From assembly GCA_013398015.1 (NCBI GenBank), contig VZRR01002171.1:496001-560000 (forward strand): DNA of 64,000 nt. Direction: 5' to 3'. Position 1 is the stretch's first letter. The number at the start of each line of letters is the position of its first letter. Both the position numbers and the translations under genes were made by a program. Shown here piece by piece: positions 24,701-38,175 of this stretch. This stretch comes from Oreocharis arfaki. Taxonomy: Eukaryota; Chordata; Aves; Passeriformes; Paramythiidae. Under the pieces are notes generated by a model. It was not told where the DNA came from. It ran no database searches and saw nothing but the letters and a program-made list of their open reading frames with translations.

Positions 24701-24736
24701 AAAAGGAACAAAAAAGGAACAAAAAAGGAACAAAAC
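24701..24736 (+). repeat. 11-bp short tandem repeat, about 3 copies
   Basis: The unit AAAAAAGGAAC is repeated: one shortened copy (24701-24709) and two full copies (24710-24731), then a partial one. It produces the repeated Phe/Phe/Val/Pro-type residues of the minus-strand frame there, which is not taken as a gene. Confidence 0.9.
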
Positions 24737-26109
24737 CACTTTTCATGGCCAAGGAGGCTTCTGCTGTCTGTTTTAACACTTAAAAGATCACTTTAAAATG
24801 ATGTGACATGCTTTGATGGTTTTCATATGATGTTAAAAGTTGGTTGTATATCATTGATTCTTTTTCTGCTCTAGTTGATTGGAGAAGAGGCTTTTGCATG
24901 TGCAACATTGTGGAGTTTAAATGATGTGTTTATAGGCAACAGGAGAATTTTCTCTAATGCTTCTGTAATATTGAAGTATTACTGTAACAATACCACAGTA
25001 TATTTATGAAATACTGGGATTTTCACATAGATTTTTCCAATAATACCAGGGTTAGTCTTTCCCACAAGCCAGCCAGTAGATTCACCAACACTTCTGAGTG
25101 TGGGACAAATTGAAAATGTTGATGCTATTTAAAAGGAGGTAGAAAAGAAAAACCTGAAGCCCAAGCAAACACAGGTTAATGATTTTCTGCAATGGTTTCA
25201 CAGCCTCTCAATGTTCTCCAGTTGTCTTTTCTGCTTTTCAGTCTAGTGTGCTATTTCTGGGCTGAGATTGATATTACTGATTTGCATGTGGTATTATTTT
25301 AATAACATACACATATATACCATATTGCTGACCTGGAAAGAGAAGAAGAAAAATATCTCATGAAACCTGTGATAGAGGACATGATGTGAACCTAGGGAAA
25401 ATATCTAGATTATATCTTGCCCTCATGATTTAAGCACATAGTGAACTAGTCCTCCTGAAGTAAATACGTACATTATGAACAGAAGAGAAGTCCATGTAAT
25501 TTAGGTTCCTAATCCCTAATTAATTAGATTCCTAATCCAGATCTCCCTCTGTGTAGGCTTTCAAAGGCATCTACTCTTCGTTGATTACAGAGAAAATTTC
25601 CACCCTCATCTCCAAAAACATGATGGAGTGGGTTGAGCAACAGTGGTGAAGAAAGCCTGGAAACTGGAGTAACTGGGAAGGACGGGAAGAAATTCAATTT
25701 AAAATATGGAGCATAGCAATTATGCAGAAGTGTCTGTGTGTATGGGTTTATGATGGAAAGGGGAGACTTTTCAGAAACACCAGAAAGTAGAAAAAGAAAG
25801 GGAGCTTTTCCACACTCAGATTGCACAAGGCTGTTCTTAACCATCGCTCATACGCACTCCCTTCAGTTTAGCTACTGCTTGATAATTTTATTGTGATGCC
25901 TGTTTTCAGTGGAACTTTTACAACTTAGTGTGTTGTTCTGTGACCATTGGAAGTTTAAAGGCAGAAATCTTTCCCAAAAAATGTCTGTCCTAGAGGTACT
26001 TGAGCTCTGCAGAACAGCAGTGGCTTCAAAACTTAACTTCAAAAGTCTGGTTCCTGCCTGGATTCCCAGTTTGTTTGCAATCCAGTTAGCTAATCAAAAA
26101 CGTGCAACA
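24737..26109. other. Anonymous AT-rich DNA, nothing recognised
   Basis: No gene or repeat family was recognised. A 106-codon frame on the minus strand (25524-25844) has no identifiable domain. Confidence 0.65.
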
Positions 26110-26260
26110 TTTAGTCTTGCCTAAGTTGCAGCAGCTATATAAATATCAAACTGTTATTTTGGGTAATCAAACAATGGGAAATTTGTTTATACTGTGTTAT
26201 TGTTAATTAATTTACATCCAGAAGTACTTCAAATATATATGCAAACATACATTAATCATG
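26110..26260. promoter_or_regulatory. Candidate enhancer-like AT-rich segment
   Basis: Closely spaced words: ACAATGG (SOX type, 26171-26177), TTGTTTAT (forkhead type, 26183-26190) and GTTAATTAATTT (homeodomain type, from about 26202). It resembles a conserved non-coding element by composition only. Confidence 0.2.
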
Positions 26261-29200
26261 TTTTAAAGGCGAATGTGGGAAGAGCAGAGCTTGTAAGAGT
26301 AGCCATGTAGATATAAAAACCATTAATGTTTCCGATGCCCTGTGGTAGGAAGAAATATATTAAAAATTGATTTTTGGTTTCTGCTTTTTTCTTGGTAGCA
26401 TTTACACTAAAGGATATAGCAGAAAGTAGCCTTTAAATTGATATTTCAAAGCTTTTTATGTTGGGGATATGTTTTTCTGTATTGTTAATGGGTTTATATA
26501 GCAGAGTAAAAAGGTCAGCTTCTGAATATGACAGTTTTATTCTTCTATTAAAAAAAAGAGATGAGTTTAGCATTCATGAATTATTTAAATATCAACCAAA
26601 ATATTTGGCATGCTGCTACAGTAAGTGGTATTCTTAAAACAAGGCTCAGAGGAGCGTGCTGTCCTTTGAATGTAACGTGAATGCTGTGCAGGAGGGTGGA
26701 TAACATTAACTCTCTCTCACCTTGTAGCAAGATGTTGTTTGCTGCTGTATCTGCACACTGTGTGCAGTGAGTGATGAGACATGTATTTATGGGACTTCCA
26801 CTGCCGTGATTCAGTCTTTACCTGTTTACACTTTTGTAATTGAAGAGCCTCTCTTCATCCAAGAAAAGTGAACTATAATGTGTTTCATAGCCTCTCCTGG
26901 TTCATAGCCATACTGTATTGAGCAAGCAGCCCTGTCAGATTGTTTTCTTTTAAAAAGATGCTTTGGAAAATAGCAGTGCTTCCCAGCTTTCAGGTACGCC
27001 TGAAACATGACTCTGAGAAACCACAGCAGTATGGAGTTGCTCTAGACACATTCTCATTAATCAAATCCTAACTCTAACACGTTTTTTTATAACTTTTGCA
27101 AATAACATGCATTTTTTGAATAATTTCATAAAAGTAGTGTTGTCAGGTGGTAAGATCTACAGCGTTTTGTTCTAATTCAGCAGAACTCTTCAGGGATGTG
27201 ATTCTGTGTTTTTTTCTGTACAAGTATTTTTTAAAGCTTCAATGTAGTCATGTTTTGAAGTGCTAATTGCCAAACCTCCTAAAGTGTATAAAGAATGACA
27301 TTTCATACAGCGTCATTCATCATATTTTTAGGGAGCCTGTTGATGGATTAATAAACCACTGTAACCTTCTGTGCAAAAAACCCGTTGATAATAAATGGAC
27401 TGTAATCTAAAAAGCCTCTTTCTAAATGAATTGAAGTGGCAGCAGCAGTAACTGAAAAACTGAATAATTATAATGTCCTGAAGACAAAACCCTAGTGTGA
27501 GAGTTTACTTTCCTGGTTAAGCTCTTTGCAAAGAACTGCTCATGGAGGTCAGGAGCATGTTGTCCTCTGGTGGTTCCCACTGCTTGGCTTGCCAGTGGGA
27601 CAGTCAGGATGGGTGGCAGTGGGACTGGGCAGTCCATTCAACCTGGAAAGAGTCTTTCTACAGATATTTATTGAAATTTTTCTAATTGATGCCATTTGGT
27701 GCACTGTGGCAAAATGTTTAGTGCCTTTTTAATGTTGGCATAACAGCTGTAATGCATGAAAAGTGGAAATTTACATGGTAGGCGAAATAATGTATGAAAA
27801 GTAATCAGTAATTTAAAATCAGACACCAAACATAAAGGTGTTGCTTAGCACTGGTCTATATTTTTGCAAATTTACACTCTTGTTCCATGAAGTTTGATTA
27901 CCACATAACCAGATGGATTCATTTTAACGTATTTAATCATGATGAAAACAATTAATTATTATTTACATTTATATCTAATTAAGTCAGCAAGTTGAAGACA
28001 GAGAGAGAGAGGATTCTGATAGTCTTCTACATTCAGTCTAGTGTTGAGTCAACTTTCTCATCAAGCCGTAACCTGCTAGGACATTCCTCCCCCCTCTTAT
28101 CTCCTTGCTTATCAGCTATGCAAGGAGTATTTCTGGAAGGGGTTTGGAGCTTTTTTTCTCACAAAGGACATACAGGACTTGGTGGGTTGCCTCTGAGATG
28201 TTGTATCCCTGTATTAAAGGCCTCAAACTTCAAGCCTTCCCATGGCAGTTCTTCATCTGCCTTATTTTTCACCTTTATTTTTCGTATTTTTAGAACGCAA
28301 TACTATGCTGTAGAGTGATATTGCTAATGTAATTCAATATCAGCACATGACTTACAATCAGAAAAATAACTCTCTGGACCCTTTATATATACTTTTATTT
28401 ATATGCACAAACATACTTATGAACACATGTACATATACTTATTAATGTATATATCTGTGTATAGAAGAGTTTTGCATTTTAGTCCCACCCTGTGGTACCA
28501 TCATACCTCTACCTACTGTGTCCATATCAGTTCTGTTTTACAATGCTGTGCTGTGGAAAAGGGCTAGACCTGGCCAGTACCAGTTTCCTACTGTACTGGT
28601 CTCCATAGCACTGCTGTCTTGTGTCGTGCCATGCAGGATTTTGGAGTGGCTGGCGTGAACAGGAGTCAGCAGGATACAGCCTGCAGGTGACCCTGTCACA
28701 GGTGATGGTGCTTACCCAGTGATGAATGCATGTAGTGATTTCAGATGCACAGCAGCCGTTTTCAGACTGGGACTTCCCTGTGAAAGGAGGGACACAGGGC
28801 AAACCGTGAATTTTTAGACCCTTTCTTCTATCGTAATTGATGTTTCCATCTTATTCTTCTGTTCTTCTAAGTTATGACACTGTGTCCAAAACGACATTAT
28901 GATATTCCCTCAAAATGTCATGGCATGAATGAGTAATTTCTCCTGAGCAGATCCCCAAAGGGACAATTTGAACTCTCTCTGCTCCTGCTATTGAATCCCA
29001 TTCAATTAAATGTGGAAATCCACAGTCAGTTAAATGTGGAAGAGGAAAGCTTCATGGGATCTTGCCTGAAAGGCAGTTGTTAGCAGTAGGAAAACACTGA
29101 AGTCAGCACTCTTTAGTGGTGTTTCTTTTGTAAGACATACATTAAAAGAGCTGAAATCTCTTGAGATGCTTGTGATAAGCACTGATATTAAATGCCACGG

Positions 29201-29477
29201 TCCTATCATGCTTCTTTAAAGGTGAGCATTATTAATAGAGCATTGTGTCTTTCCATTGTGCTTCAGCTGTCTTAATTCTTCAGTTTCTCATGGTTTCTCT
29301 CAGGTGCTTTGCTGACTGCTGTGTCCAATGTACCTATTTTCTGAAATCGGAGTAGCTATGTCTTGATGCAGAAGCAGCTCTCCCCTTCTTCACTTTCAGA
29401 GAAAATAACTTTCACTTGCACGTTAGATGGCTTTGGCTGCTTTAGTATCTATTCTGTAATAAAGAATTTGGCAGTGG
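26261..29477. other. Anonymous non-coding DNA, nothing recognised
   Basis: No exon, RNA gene or transposon was identified. Small simple runs occur, for example a short GA run near 28005-28020 and TATA-rich words at 28380-28460. Confidence 0.65.
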
Positions 29478-29550
29478 TGCTGCTGTTGTTATTAGTATCA
29501 TCATTGTCATCATCATCACCATCGTTGTTATTGATATCATCATTGTCATC
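29478..29550 (+). repeat. Imperfect trinucleotide repeat (ATC/GTT type)
   Basis: A 73-bp stretch of ATC, ATT and GTT triplets, irregularly mixed. It explains the Ser/Leu-rich frame at 29363-29596, which is therefore not taken as a gene. Confidence 0.85.
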
Positions 29551-32500
29551 CTGGGACCTAGTGGTGGCCAACTCTACTCCAAGTCCTTTACCTTAATTTT
29601 TTTCTGGAAGGCACCTGTGTTTTGCTCCTCTGTGACTGAAGCCTGTACATCTTTTCTTAGCCCTGCTTTATCAAAGCTGGTGTGATCCAAGCCAGCCTCC
29701 ACAAAGAACTTTAATATGCACAATGCTCAAAACAATCCTTATTTTCAGACCCTCAGAACACTAAATAGGATATTTTTTGTGGTTTCTTCTGTATTGCTTA
29801 CCTAGATCTCTGCTCCGAGCACTGCAGTTCTTTGAGCTGTGCTCCAGTCGCTTCCACATGAGTCTTGCAAAGAGCACGTGAAGGCTTGGTTGAGCACCTT
29901 GCTCAACTCAAGAGATTAAAATGCTATCAATGGAAATTATTGGTTCATTTTTCAGCATTTCCACGTGTAACCAGTCATAGTTCATGTTTTCAAACAAAAC
30001 TGAAAACTAATGCTGCCATTGTTTCATTTATAGTGGGTTGAAAATCAGTAGTGAATTATACTTCAGCTCAAAAATGGAGTTCACTAAACAATATGCTTGG
30101 TGGACCATCAGTGCTACTTTCCAGGTTGTGTTTCTCCATGAACACTTCAAACTTTCATATATTCTGTTCCTGTAAACCATTCTATGAAGTCTGCATATCA
30201 AATAGATAAATAGTGGTATTATTATTTCAAAAAATTACAATTTATCAAAAACTTCTGCTGTGAGAAACTCTTTTCAGTCTTAGATTTTGGTTTTCCAAGG
30301 GTAGACCAAAGGGAGGGCCAGTGTTTCAGTTATTCAACTAAACCATCCTTATTTTCCCCAGTAGCAAATTAAACAGTGGTGCTTTACATCAAAGGAGCTT
30401 GCACTTCCTTTCACCTAGAGAAAGTGTGTTGGGGAAGGTTGCATTTACATTCAATTAAGGCAGAAATATTGCATGCTTACAGGTGGATATTTTCAACTGC
30501 ATGGAGCGTACACAGTTATTGAAATGTATGTAAAATACTACTGTGTAGTGAGAATGCAGTTCTGTTCAACCAAAGAAAAGGGTGCATGAAATTTTAGTAT
30601 AGACGGTTGGCTTTATCTTTAAGGAACATTAAAATGGACATCAAAAAATATAGTAATGTAGTGGGTTTAAAAAAAAAAAAAAACAGCAAGGAGAAGCACA
30701 CGAATTTGTGTGACAACCAATTTCATAGCAAAAACTTCGCAGGAAAAAATTATGTATGTCCAATACTGATAAGACGTTGTGAGTGTATATTTTCAGATGT
30801 GGTTCTCTTAGTATTCCACCCATTCATGACAGCACTCCAAGAATAGTAAGCACAGTCACCAGCCTTCTCTCTATGAAAGGGGAATATATATAGGGCATGA
30901 AACAAAACTTCAGCATACAGAACTGACACTGCAAAGTTAAGGACCTGACATTGAAAGGAATTTGTAAAATTCCCTTCCCTGGCTCATCATGGCACTGACA
31001 AGCCCTGTCCTGCTGTGTGCCATTTCTGTTTCCAGTGGGGTATGTATTCCTGTGCCTTCTTTCAACACTGCGAGACCTAAATGCATGAGCTGGTCAGCAG
31101 TGAATAAAAATGTATCTATCTGAACAGCCTCTGACACTTACTCATTTTAAATTCATTTGTTGGGCACAGCTTATTTAAATTTTAGCAAAGGTGCTTTTTG
31201 TCATGGAGCTTTGGGTTCCCTGCCTGAGATGTGGCTGTTGGCAAAGGGCAGCAGAAATTCGAGTCAGGCTCGTAGTCGGTGGCATGAAAGAGAGAAGAGC
31301 CAGGCCTCAGACCTGTTTCTGATGGCAGCACATCCTGAGCAGCTGCAGTGTGTTTCAGCTGAGCTGTAGCCTGCCGGTATTCAGGGTTTCTTCCAACAGC
31401 ACCAGTCTGAGAGAAGTCATGGCAAAATATTAGCTCTGCATAGTTTCTGGTTTTGCCCGTGAAATAACAGACTTCTTCTTCCACAAGTTACTTCTCAAAT
31501 CTTGTAAAGAACAGCCCTTAGTAACATGAATTTGCATGTAGGTAGACAGAGTAGTTTTGAGAAGGGTTTTTCTGAGTGTCTATTTTAGACATAGGCTTAC
31601 TTTTGACATTCTCATGTGACATTCCTGGAGGCTTGATATTTGTGATCTTCACATAGAAATATTGTTCGCTGTGGTAGGTAAAACATAGCTATAATAATTA
31701 CGCCTTACTGATGTTCAATGACAGGATGTTGTTTCTTTTTGTTTCCAAATAAAATCATGAGGAAAGAAAAGAAGAGCAGTACCCAGCTGCCAGGGAAGGA
31801 AGGAGTGTCTGGCATGACATGGGCTGGCTGTGGTGAAGAGGCCAGCCCAAGACTGCTGCTGCTTCACTGAGAATTAATATGCATGCTGAATGTTCTGTCA
31901 AGAGCTAGCCCAAAAAAACCTAGGAGTCCCCATTTCTGTGGCGGCAGCAGGCCCTGTATCTATAAAGCATGCAATATGCAGACAGATGTGGGGATCAGTG
32001 ACAGCATCATTCTTTTTATGATCATCATATGTGTAGAAAAAGACAGGTCAGAAAACTAATTACTTTTCATTTAATGGCTTCCTGATGTTGAGGGTTTATA
32101 GGATCACAGAAGCAAAAAGCATTAAAATCCCATGGACAGAAACCATCACTTCTTTATGGCCCATCTTTTCATACCAACTTATTCAGAGATGTTGCATACC
32201 AGTATATATATTCAGAGCCACTGCTCCCTTCCCCTCACACAAATCACATTTCATTTTATTGAGATGTAGATAAATGTGCAGGGGGAGAGTGTTCTGTTTT
32301 TTCAGGCCCGCCCTTAATACTATTAAATAATTGTGTAATTAAAGGCTCCAGCAATTTGCCATCTCTTTTCACATAGAATTACTTCAGATGTCTGGCATAC
32401 ACACTCACCCTGTTGTTCAAAGCCATTACAGTCCATACAGTCAATAATCTGCAGATTAAAAATTCAATAAGTAGACGCATTAAAAATTGCATGGTTCCAA

Positions 32501-32868
32501 TTCAGTCCATACTCCCGATTCAGGCTGCTTAGTGCTGGAAGGTGGTTTCTGAAAAGCAGGAGATGGTGCCACCATTTCAGGATGCCTCAGCTCATGCCTA
32601 ACCACGTCCAAGCTGCAGAGCAAAGGCTTGCTTACAAGAGTTGTAGTGAATGTATAGCTACTATATGAATAGAGAATATAATAAATGGGCATGGCGATTT
32701 CTCTCCTAAAACCAAGCTCTCCATGTAGCTTGGCTACCAGGGTGTGCCTGAAATAGGCTTCCCAGTCTCCCTCCATCGCAGCTGAGAAGGGTTGTGGCTG
32801 AAAGTCTTCTGAGAATCACTCAGTTGCAGATTTTTGATGAAGTCTGATGCTAGGTCTTCACAGCCTTT
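29551..32868. other. Anonymous non-coding DNA with an A15 run
   Basis: No gene recognised. A run of 15 A (30669-30683) could be the tail of a vanished retroposon, but no element precedes it that I can name. Short frames around 30600-31480 lie on both strands without recognisable content. Confidence 0.6.
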
Positions 32869-32892
32869 TTTGTTTGTTTGTTTGTTTGTTTG
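32869..32892 (+). repeat. Microsatellite (TTTG)6
   Basis: Six perfect TTTG units, preceded by a short T run. Confidence 0.95.
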
Positions 32893-34359
32893 TTCATTTG
32901 AATTCAGCCTTTTGTTATGGGTTTTGGGGAAGAGAGGTAGAAAGGTTGCAAACTATCACGCTTAGTGTTTGTGCTTCCAGTTGTTTTGTTGGTGTTCCAA
33001 GTCCTGGTTTCTCGTGGGGATTTTTGTATGAAAGCCCAAACCATCAGTCTTGCAAATGTTGCTTTTCATTAAGTAGTCCCCACTAGGGAGAGGCCACTGT
33101 AATCCAAAATTTACATTTTAAAAATAGCTCTGATCTTACTCCTGGTAGGAAAAAACTTACCACCTTTGCAGTGGTCAAGTTGTTAATGCTGAGCACAGTG
33201 AAGGCAGTTTTCCTTTTGGCCAAAATACATGTCTAGGAGCTAGCTAATACACCTTAGCTGCAGTATAGGGGCTCTGTATTGTGTGCAGTCTTTGGGACTG
33301 GCTTTTTTGCCAGTTGCCTGGCTCCCTTTAAAGGACATTTAAAGCTGACAAAACTATCACTCCCCAAAAACAGATGACCCTGTTTGTGAAGGACCTTCTA
33401 CCTTTACTAGGATTCCTATTCTACCCACCAGAACTGTTATTTTCCACAGCTTTATCCATCCCCACCTTTTTCCCCTGATGTGAAAGAAGCTTCTATACTT
33501 CAGCAATTGTGTCTCCTTTGAATCCCTGTCAGTCTTTGCCTTTCATGCAAGAGATGCCATCAGACTGCATAGCATGCTCAGGAAGATGTAAAGCCCCTGA
33601 TGGCTGTGCCCAGCACAGGCTTGACTTGACAGCAAAGGTAAAAAAAAAACCACCACCAAAGCTACCAGATGACATTAGTTTTAATCATGAGTGATCAATG
33701 CAAAAATATTTTAGACCTTTACCCACGCATGCTATTAAGGGCAGTTTTATCTCTAATTATGCTTCATTAATTCAGTGTAACAGAAATGCTTTATATGTCT
33801 CTTTTATCTGTGGTGAAATGTTTACAGGATGATATTTTGTTTCTCTCTCTGTTGTGGCAAAAGGCAGAAAGACAATGAAACAGGAATTTCCTTGTGGTGC
33901 TGTGATGTAAGGGGCAAGGCAGTCATAAGCCCAGTGACAGAGGAGACTGTGTACTTAGAGAGGCAGGGACCCCCACTATGTGAAGGAACAGAGTCTTGTG
34001 TGCTTTACCTGTGTGCTGTGTTTCTGTCCCAGGTGTACATGGTGATGAGCAGGTGTGGGGGTACCTAAAGAATAAATTACATCAACCTACTATGCATAAC
34101 ACACCCTAAAGTGAGAGTAAAACTTTTATTCACTGTTGGGGAAGGGATAGGGATGATGAATTTTAGTTCTGGTGGGTTTGCACCCGAGCAAACCTGATCT
34201 TTTGGAGGCTAAGAGGAGTTGGATCTGATAAGGATGCACAGTGCTACAGCACGCTGGTGGTCTTGGGTTCCTCTCCCGAGTGCACTTAGCCAAGCAGAAC
34301 TTAGCCTGTTTATCCTGATAATTAGAATCTAGTTTTCTATTTAATATTTACTAATAACA
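32893..34359. other. Anonymous non-coding DNA, nothing recognised
   Basis: No gene, RNA gene or repeat family was recognised in this stretch. Confidence 0.65.
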
Positions 34360-34455
34360 CCATGCACTTACAGGGCCTTCCAACCAAGCACTTGACAAAC
34401 CTTAATGGAATAAGCCTCATAGCACTCTGGGGAGGGAAGTGAATACCATTTTCTT
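34360..34455 (+). mobile_element. MIR-like amniote SINE relic
   Basis: A worn copy of a tRNA-derived SINE of the MIR/core type as found in amniotes. The sequence reads GCACTTGACAAACCTTAATG, then AATAAGCCTCATAGCACTCT, then GGGAGGGAAGTGAATACCAT. It follows the order of the known consensus (a CTTTACAAACATTAAT-like word, a CCTCACAACACCC-like word, a GAGGTAGG-like word, a CCCCATTTTACAG-like word). The tRNA-like promoter end is missing. It has no coding capacity. Confidence 0.6.
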
Positions 34456-36073
34456 TATCATGCTGAAAGAGTAAGATGATGTAATTGTACCTCCCTGAGT
34501 TTATTTATTTCTTGTCTCCCATCATCTGTCTGATAAAAACCACTAAGTAGCAAAAAAATTCTATTGTTTTAGAAATCCTTCTGGTAGTTTAACTATAATC
34601 TAAGACTAGTAACCAATTTAGACAGAAGCATAATTAGTGTAAATGTTTCCCATAACTCCCTCTGATGAATGCCATTGCGTTTGGATATTCACTTGTAGAA
34701 CTGAATAGCAGCTGAATATACATCTGAATAGTGAAGAGGTTTACTCTACAAAAAGTGTGTGATCAGTGTCTGTGCATGGAAAGAGACTTAACTGGGACTT
34801 TCTGATCTCAAGTGAGACCAGCTGTTGGTGAGAACTGGCAGAACCATATCAAGAGTAGGTTGAGTGGGGCACCAGGAGTACACAAGATGATGCCACAGAG
34901 TCAGGTGAGAGGTGCTGCAGGAGATGGGAGCAGCCCAGACAGATCAAGCATTGGGAAGATGCCAAGGGCACCAAAATATCATGCTATGGTTCTGACTGGG
35001 AGGATAAGGAGTAATGAGAAGGTTGTGTGACGTGCCAGTCATCTCTGTCAGGCACTGTTTGTATAGTCAGCTTTCAGAGGAGTTGAAAGAATTGCTGAAA
35101 AAAACGGCAGGAAGTGACTTGTATGGGTGATATATACTGCTGATGTGAGTTGGGGCAGACAAAGAAAAACTGCAGGCTTTTCTCCATTATCAATACATGC
35201 TGGGCTTTACAGGTTGGATGTACTTACCATACCCACGAGTCTGTCATGTGCCTGTGCAATTGCTGGAATTAACACTGTGCTTTATGAAATTACAAAAAAG
35301 TATGAGTTGTTTTATATCAAGCTGGGACAGGACTTTATTAGTCCTAATTTGAAGGTAATACACTAATGGCAATATTTGTCAGATGGGTTTTTGCAGTGTG
35401 AAAGCTGGTAGGAACTGTGGGAAAACAATCCAGGGCAATGCTTTGGGCTTGTTTTCACATTCCAGGCCAGAGTGCCTTCTGATACAGCACAACAGCTGAA
35501 ATGCATAAGGGAAACACATTTTACGTCTTCTGGCTCTGAACTGCAGCAGCAATTTGGCGAATGAGCCTGACATTCCAATCCTGCTCCATTTTAAATGACC
35601 AGGTGTCCCCTCACTTGCCTGCCTAGTTCATTGTCAAAAAGAGAAGCTTCTCACTCTCTACGGAGTTCATTTTGTGTGACCACATGGTGTGTGATACCTC
35701 CCCTTCAATCACCATGATGGCATTTATTTACATTTCTTCTCTGATCAGACAGAGAAGGAAGACTTCTTCATGTTGTATATTTTTTTCCTGTCAGTCTGCT
35801 CAACAGATAACTGCCAATGCTGGGACACGAGCTACAGTAGTTTTGGTTTTGGACACATCCCTGCAACAAACTGGTTAGGTGTCTTCTCATTAGAGCTCCT
35901 GAGATTTCTGCACAACACTTGTGCATCAAGATAAAAATACCTATACGTTTGCATTTTAACAGAAGTATCCTCTATCTTTTAAAATATATTTTAAAATATC
36001 CACATATGAGTGAAAGTATTGCAGTAAAACATTACATCAGATAGAAAAATGTATTTTCTCCCTCCTCTCTCTG
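34456..36073. other. Anonymous non-coding DNA, nothing recognised
   Basis: No gene or repeat family was recognised. Near 35975-35999 there is a short AT-rich near-duplication built on TTTTAAAATAT. Confidence 0.65.
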
Positions 36074-36076
36074 TTC

Positions 36077-36090
36077 TTTCTTTCTTTCTT
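36077..36090 (+). repeat. Short (TTTC)n run
   Basis: Three and a half TTTC units in a pyrimidine-rich stretch just before the hairpin at 36101. Confidence 0.8.
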
Positions 36091-36100
36091 CTAAAGGACT

Positions 36101-36129
36101 GCTTTCCCATCTGCTTCAGATGGGAAAGC
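36101..36129. other. Perfect 13-bp hairpin with 3-nt loop
   Basis: GCTTTCCCATCTG (36101-36113) is followed by the loop CTT and by its exact reverse complement CAGATGGGAAAGC (36117-36129). Pairing does not extend beyond this. It is too short for a typical microRNA precursor. A second palindrome, CCAGCATGCTGG (36134-36145), begins four bases later. No function is known. Confidence 0.9.
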
Positions 36130-36145
36130 CTAGCCAGCATGCTGG

Positions 36146-38175
36146 ACTATCTTTTAATTAAAGGGATTTTCTGTGGACTGCTGCATTCAAGCTTTAAACT
36201 AGAAATGCATATATATGTATATAGATCTGTGTATGTATATATTTTTGTAATAGAAATATATCAGTACTCTTAAAAATAGCATTATATAATTGAAAATAAA
36301 TCACCATGATCTTTTGAATCTTTTCATTCATTCTTAATAGTTTATTTGAAATATTTTTTGAGACCTCTTTAACCTCGTTAGTGGACATTGGTTCAGATCC
36401 TGAACAAGGCCACTTCAAGGATTTCTGGTTGGTTGGTTGGTTTTTTTGCAGCCCTTCTTTTTATATTATTATGATAATGCTAGTAATACTAATAGTAACA
36501 ATAATTACAAAAACAGGAGTAGTAACAACTGTTAATCTAGCATAGCCTTTAAAATAGCTCTCCTGCACATTTAAAAATTCTAAGTATAATTTAGTTTGAG
36601 ATTTTTATGCCATCATAAGTAATTTTTATTCATTTTGAACACAGTTCTACTTGTATAAATCAGTTTTGTTTAGTATTCACCACAGATAAGGAAATGTATT
36701 TCCAAGGGTTGTAAGGTGCAAAAAAATTAGCAGTTCTTAATAGAAACATAAATGTTATCTAGTGGTTTTGATACAATTAGAAAGCATCAGCAGAAAATCC
36801 TAGCCTTGGATTTGTTACCCATTCCAGATAATTCATTACAAGCACTGCCTAATAAATTTAGCAGTTTGAAATTGATTTATGCTGAACCTTTGTAGTATTA
36901 ACATTCTTGTTTTATAATTACGAGCAAAAGGAGCATAACCTTTTCCTAATATATGGAAAAGAGATGTGATGTTTCAGAAAAAAAATCACTGATTCTACTT
37001 TTCTCGCTGCCGTTAGCCTTGCTCTCGGTTCTTCAGCTAATGCTGATGCACTGTGACACATAGTGAAAGTACCAAGACTGCAGCAAAACTGTATGATTCT
37101 GTCTCGGGAATACAACATGGTCTTTTGGCACACTCTGTAATATACTGAAGGATCTTCAGTAGTACAAAATTAACAAACACCTTCATACTCTCTACTTTAA
37201 AATGTTGACACAGACAAATAAGGCTTGATTTTAAACCACCATGAGCAGCAATGGCTACGTGTCTTTGTTTTTTAGAACCATTTTCAACATGGTAATTGTC
37301 ATTGGGAGAAATTAAGTATATTAAGATAAAAGGGTTTTATATTTCATTCTACCTGTGAAAGCTACCATATACATGCTGTTGTTCTTTGTTGATCCTGATG
37401 CTGAAGAAACATCAAATATTTTTTCCCCCTCTCTTTGGATTGCTGGTTTCTCTTTAGCTTTAAATTCCCATTAAATATAGTTACAGGGATTGCCATGTAA
37501 ATCCCCAAACAACCTATGTGCAGTTGTGCTGTCTATTTAAAGGGCAGCTTCCTTTCCCAACTCCATCCAGCCTTTGGTCTGCCAAGGCCTGCACAAGTGT
37601 GTAACAGAGCTGCTGTGGACAATCAGGAGTCAAAGGCTGGTCATGAAATAGTATACTCTATACTATTCTGTCTTAAGCAAAAGAAAAAAAATAAAGTCTT
37701 TTTTTTTAATACACTTAAGTCCTGAAAATCAGAAACAGGCAAGGTTTTCCTCGTAACAGCAGATGAGCGGTTTTTTTTGTCTTTTCTTGGTAAAGTACCA
37801 CCTCCCCATCCCAAAATTATTGAAAAGCATCTAGTACCAAACAATGAAGTGAGTAGCTTCATAAGAAGAATGGGTTTTGTCTGGAAAAAATATGAGTTGA
37901 AAAGAGAGATTTCTGATCAATAACTCTATTTCTACAAAAGGATGACTTTCTATGAATACATTTTAAATAGGCTTTAAAAAAAACCACCCTGGAGGCACCC
38001 ATCACAGCAATGGAAAGCAGCTGCAGCTTCCAACTGATGTTAGAAGACATCTTTACCTTGTCTCACCTGGGTGCATATGAGGTCCTGAAAATACCTACAG
38101 GTGCCTCATCTTCCCCTCCCACATTCCCTCTGCATTTTGGGAGTCCCTGGAGAGATAGACTGTGTGCTATGCATA
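36146..38175. other. Anonymous AT-rich DNA, nothing recognised
   Basis: A degenerate stretch of TAA/TAG/AAT triplets lies at 36460-36530 and a short GGTT run at 36428-36442. No gene or named repeat was seen. Confidence 0.65.
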
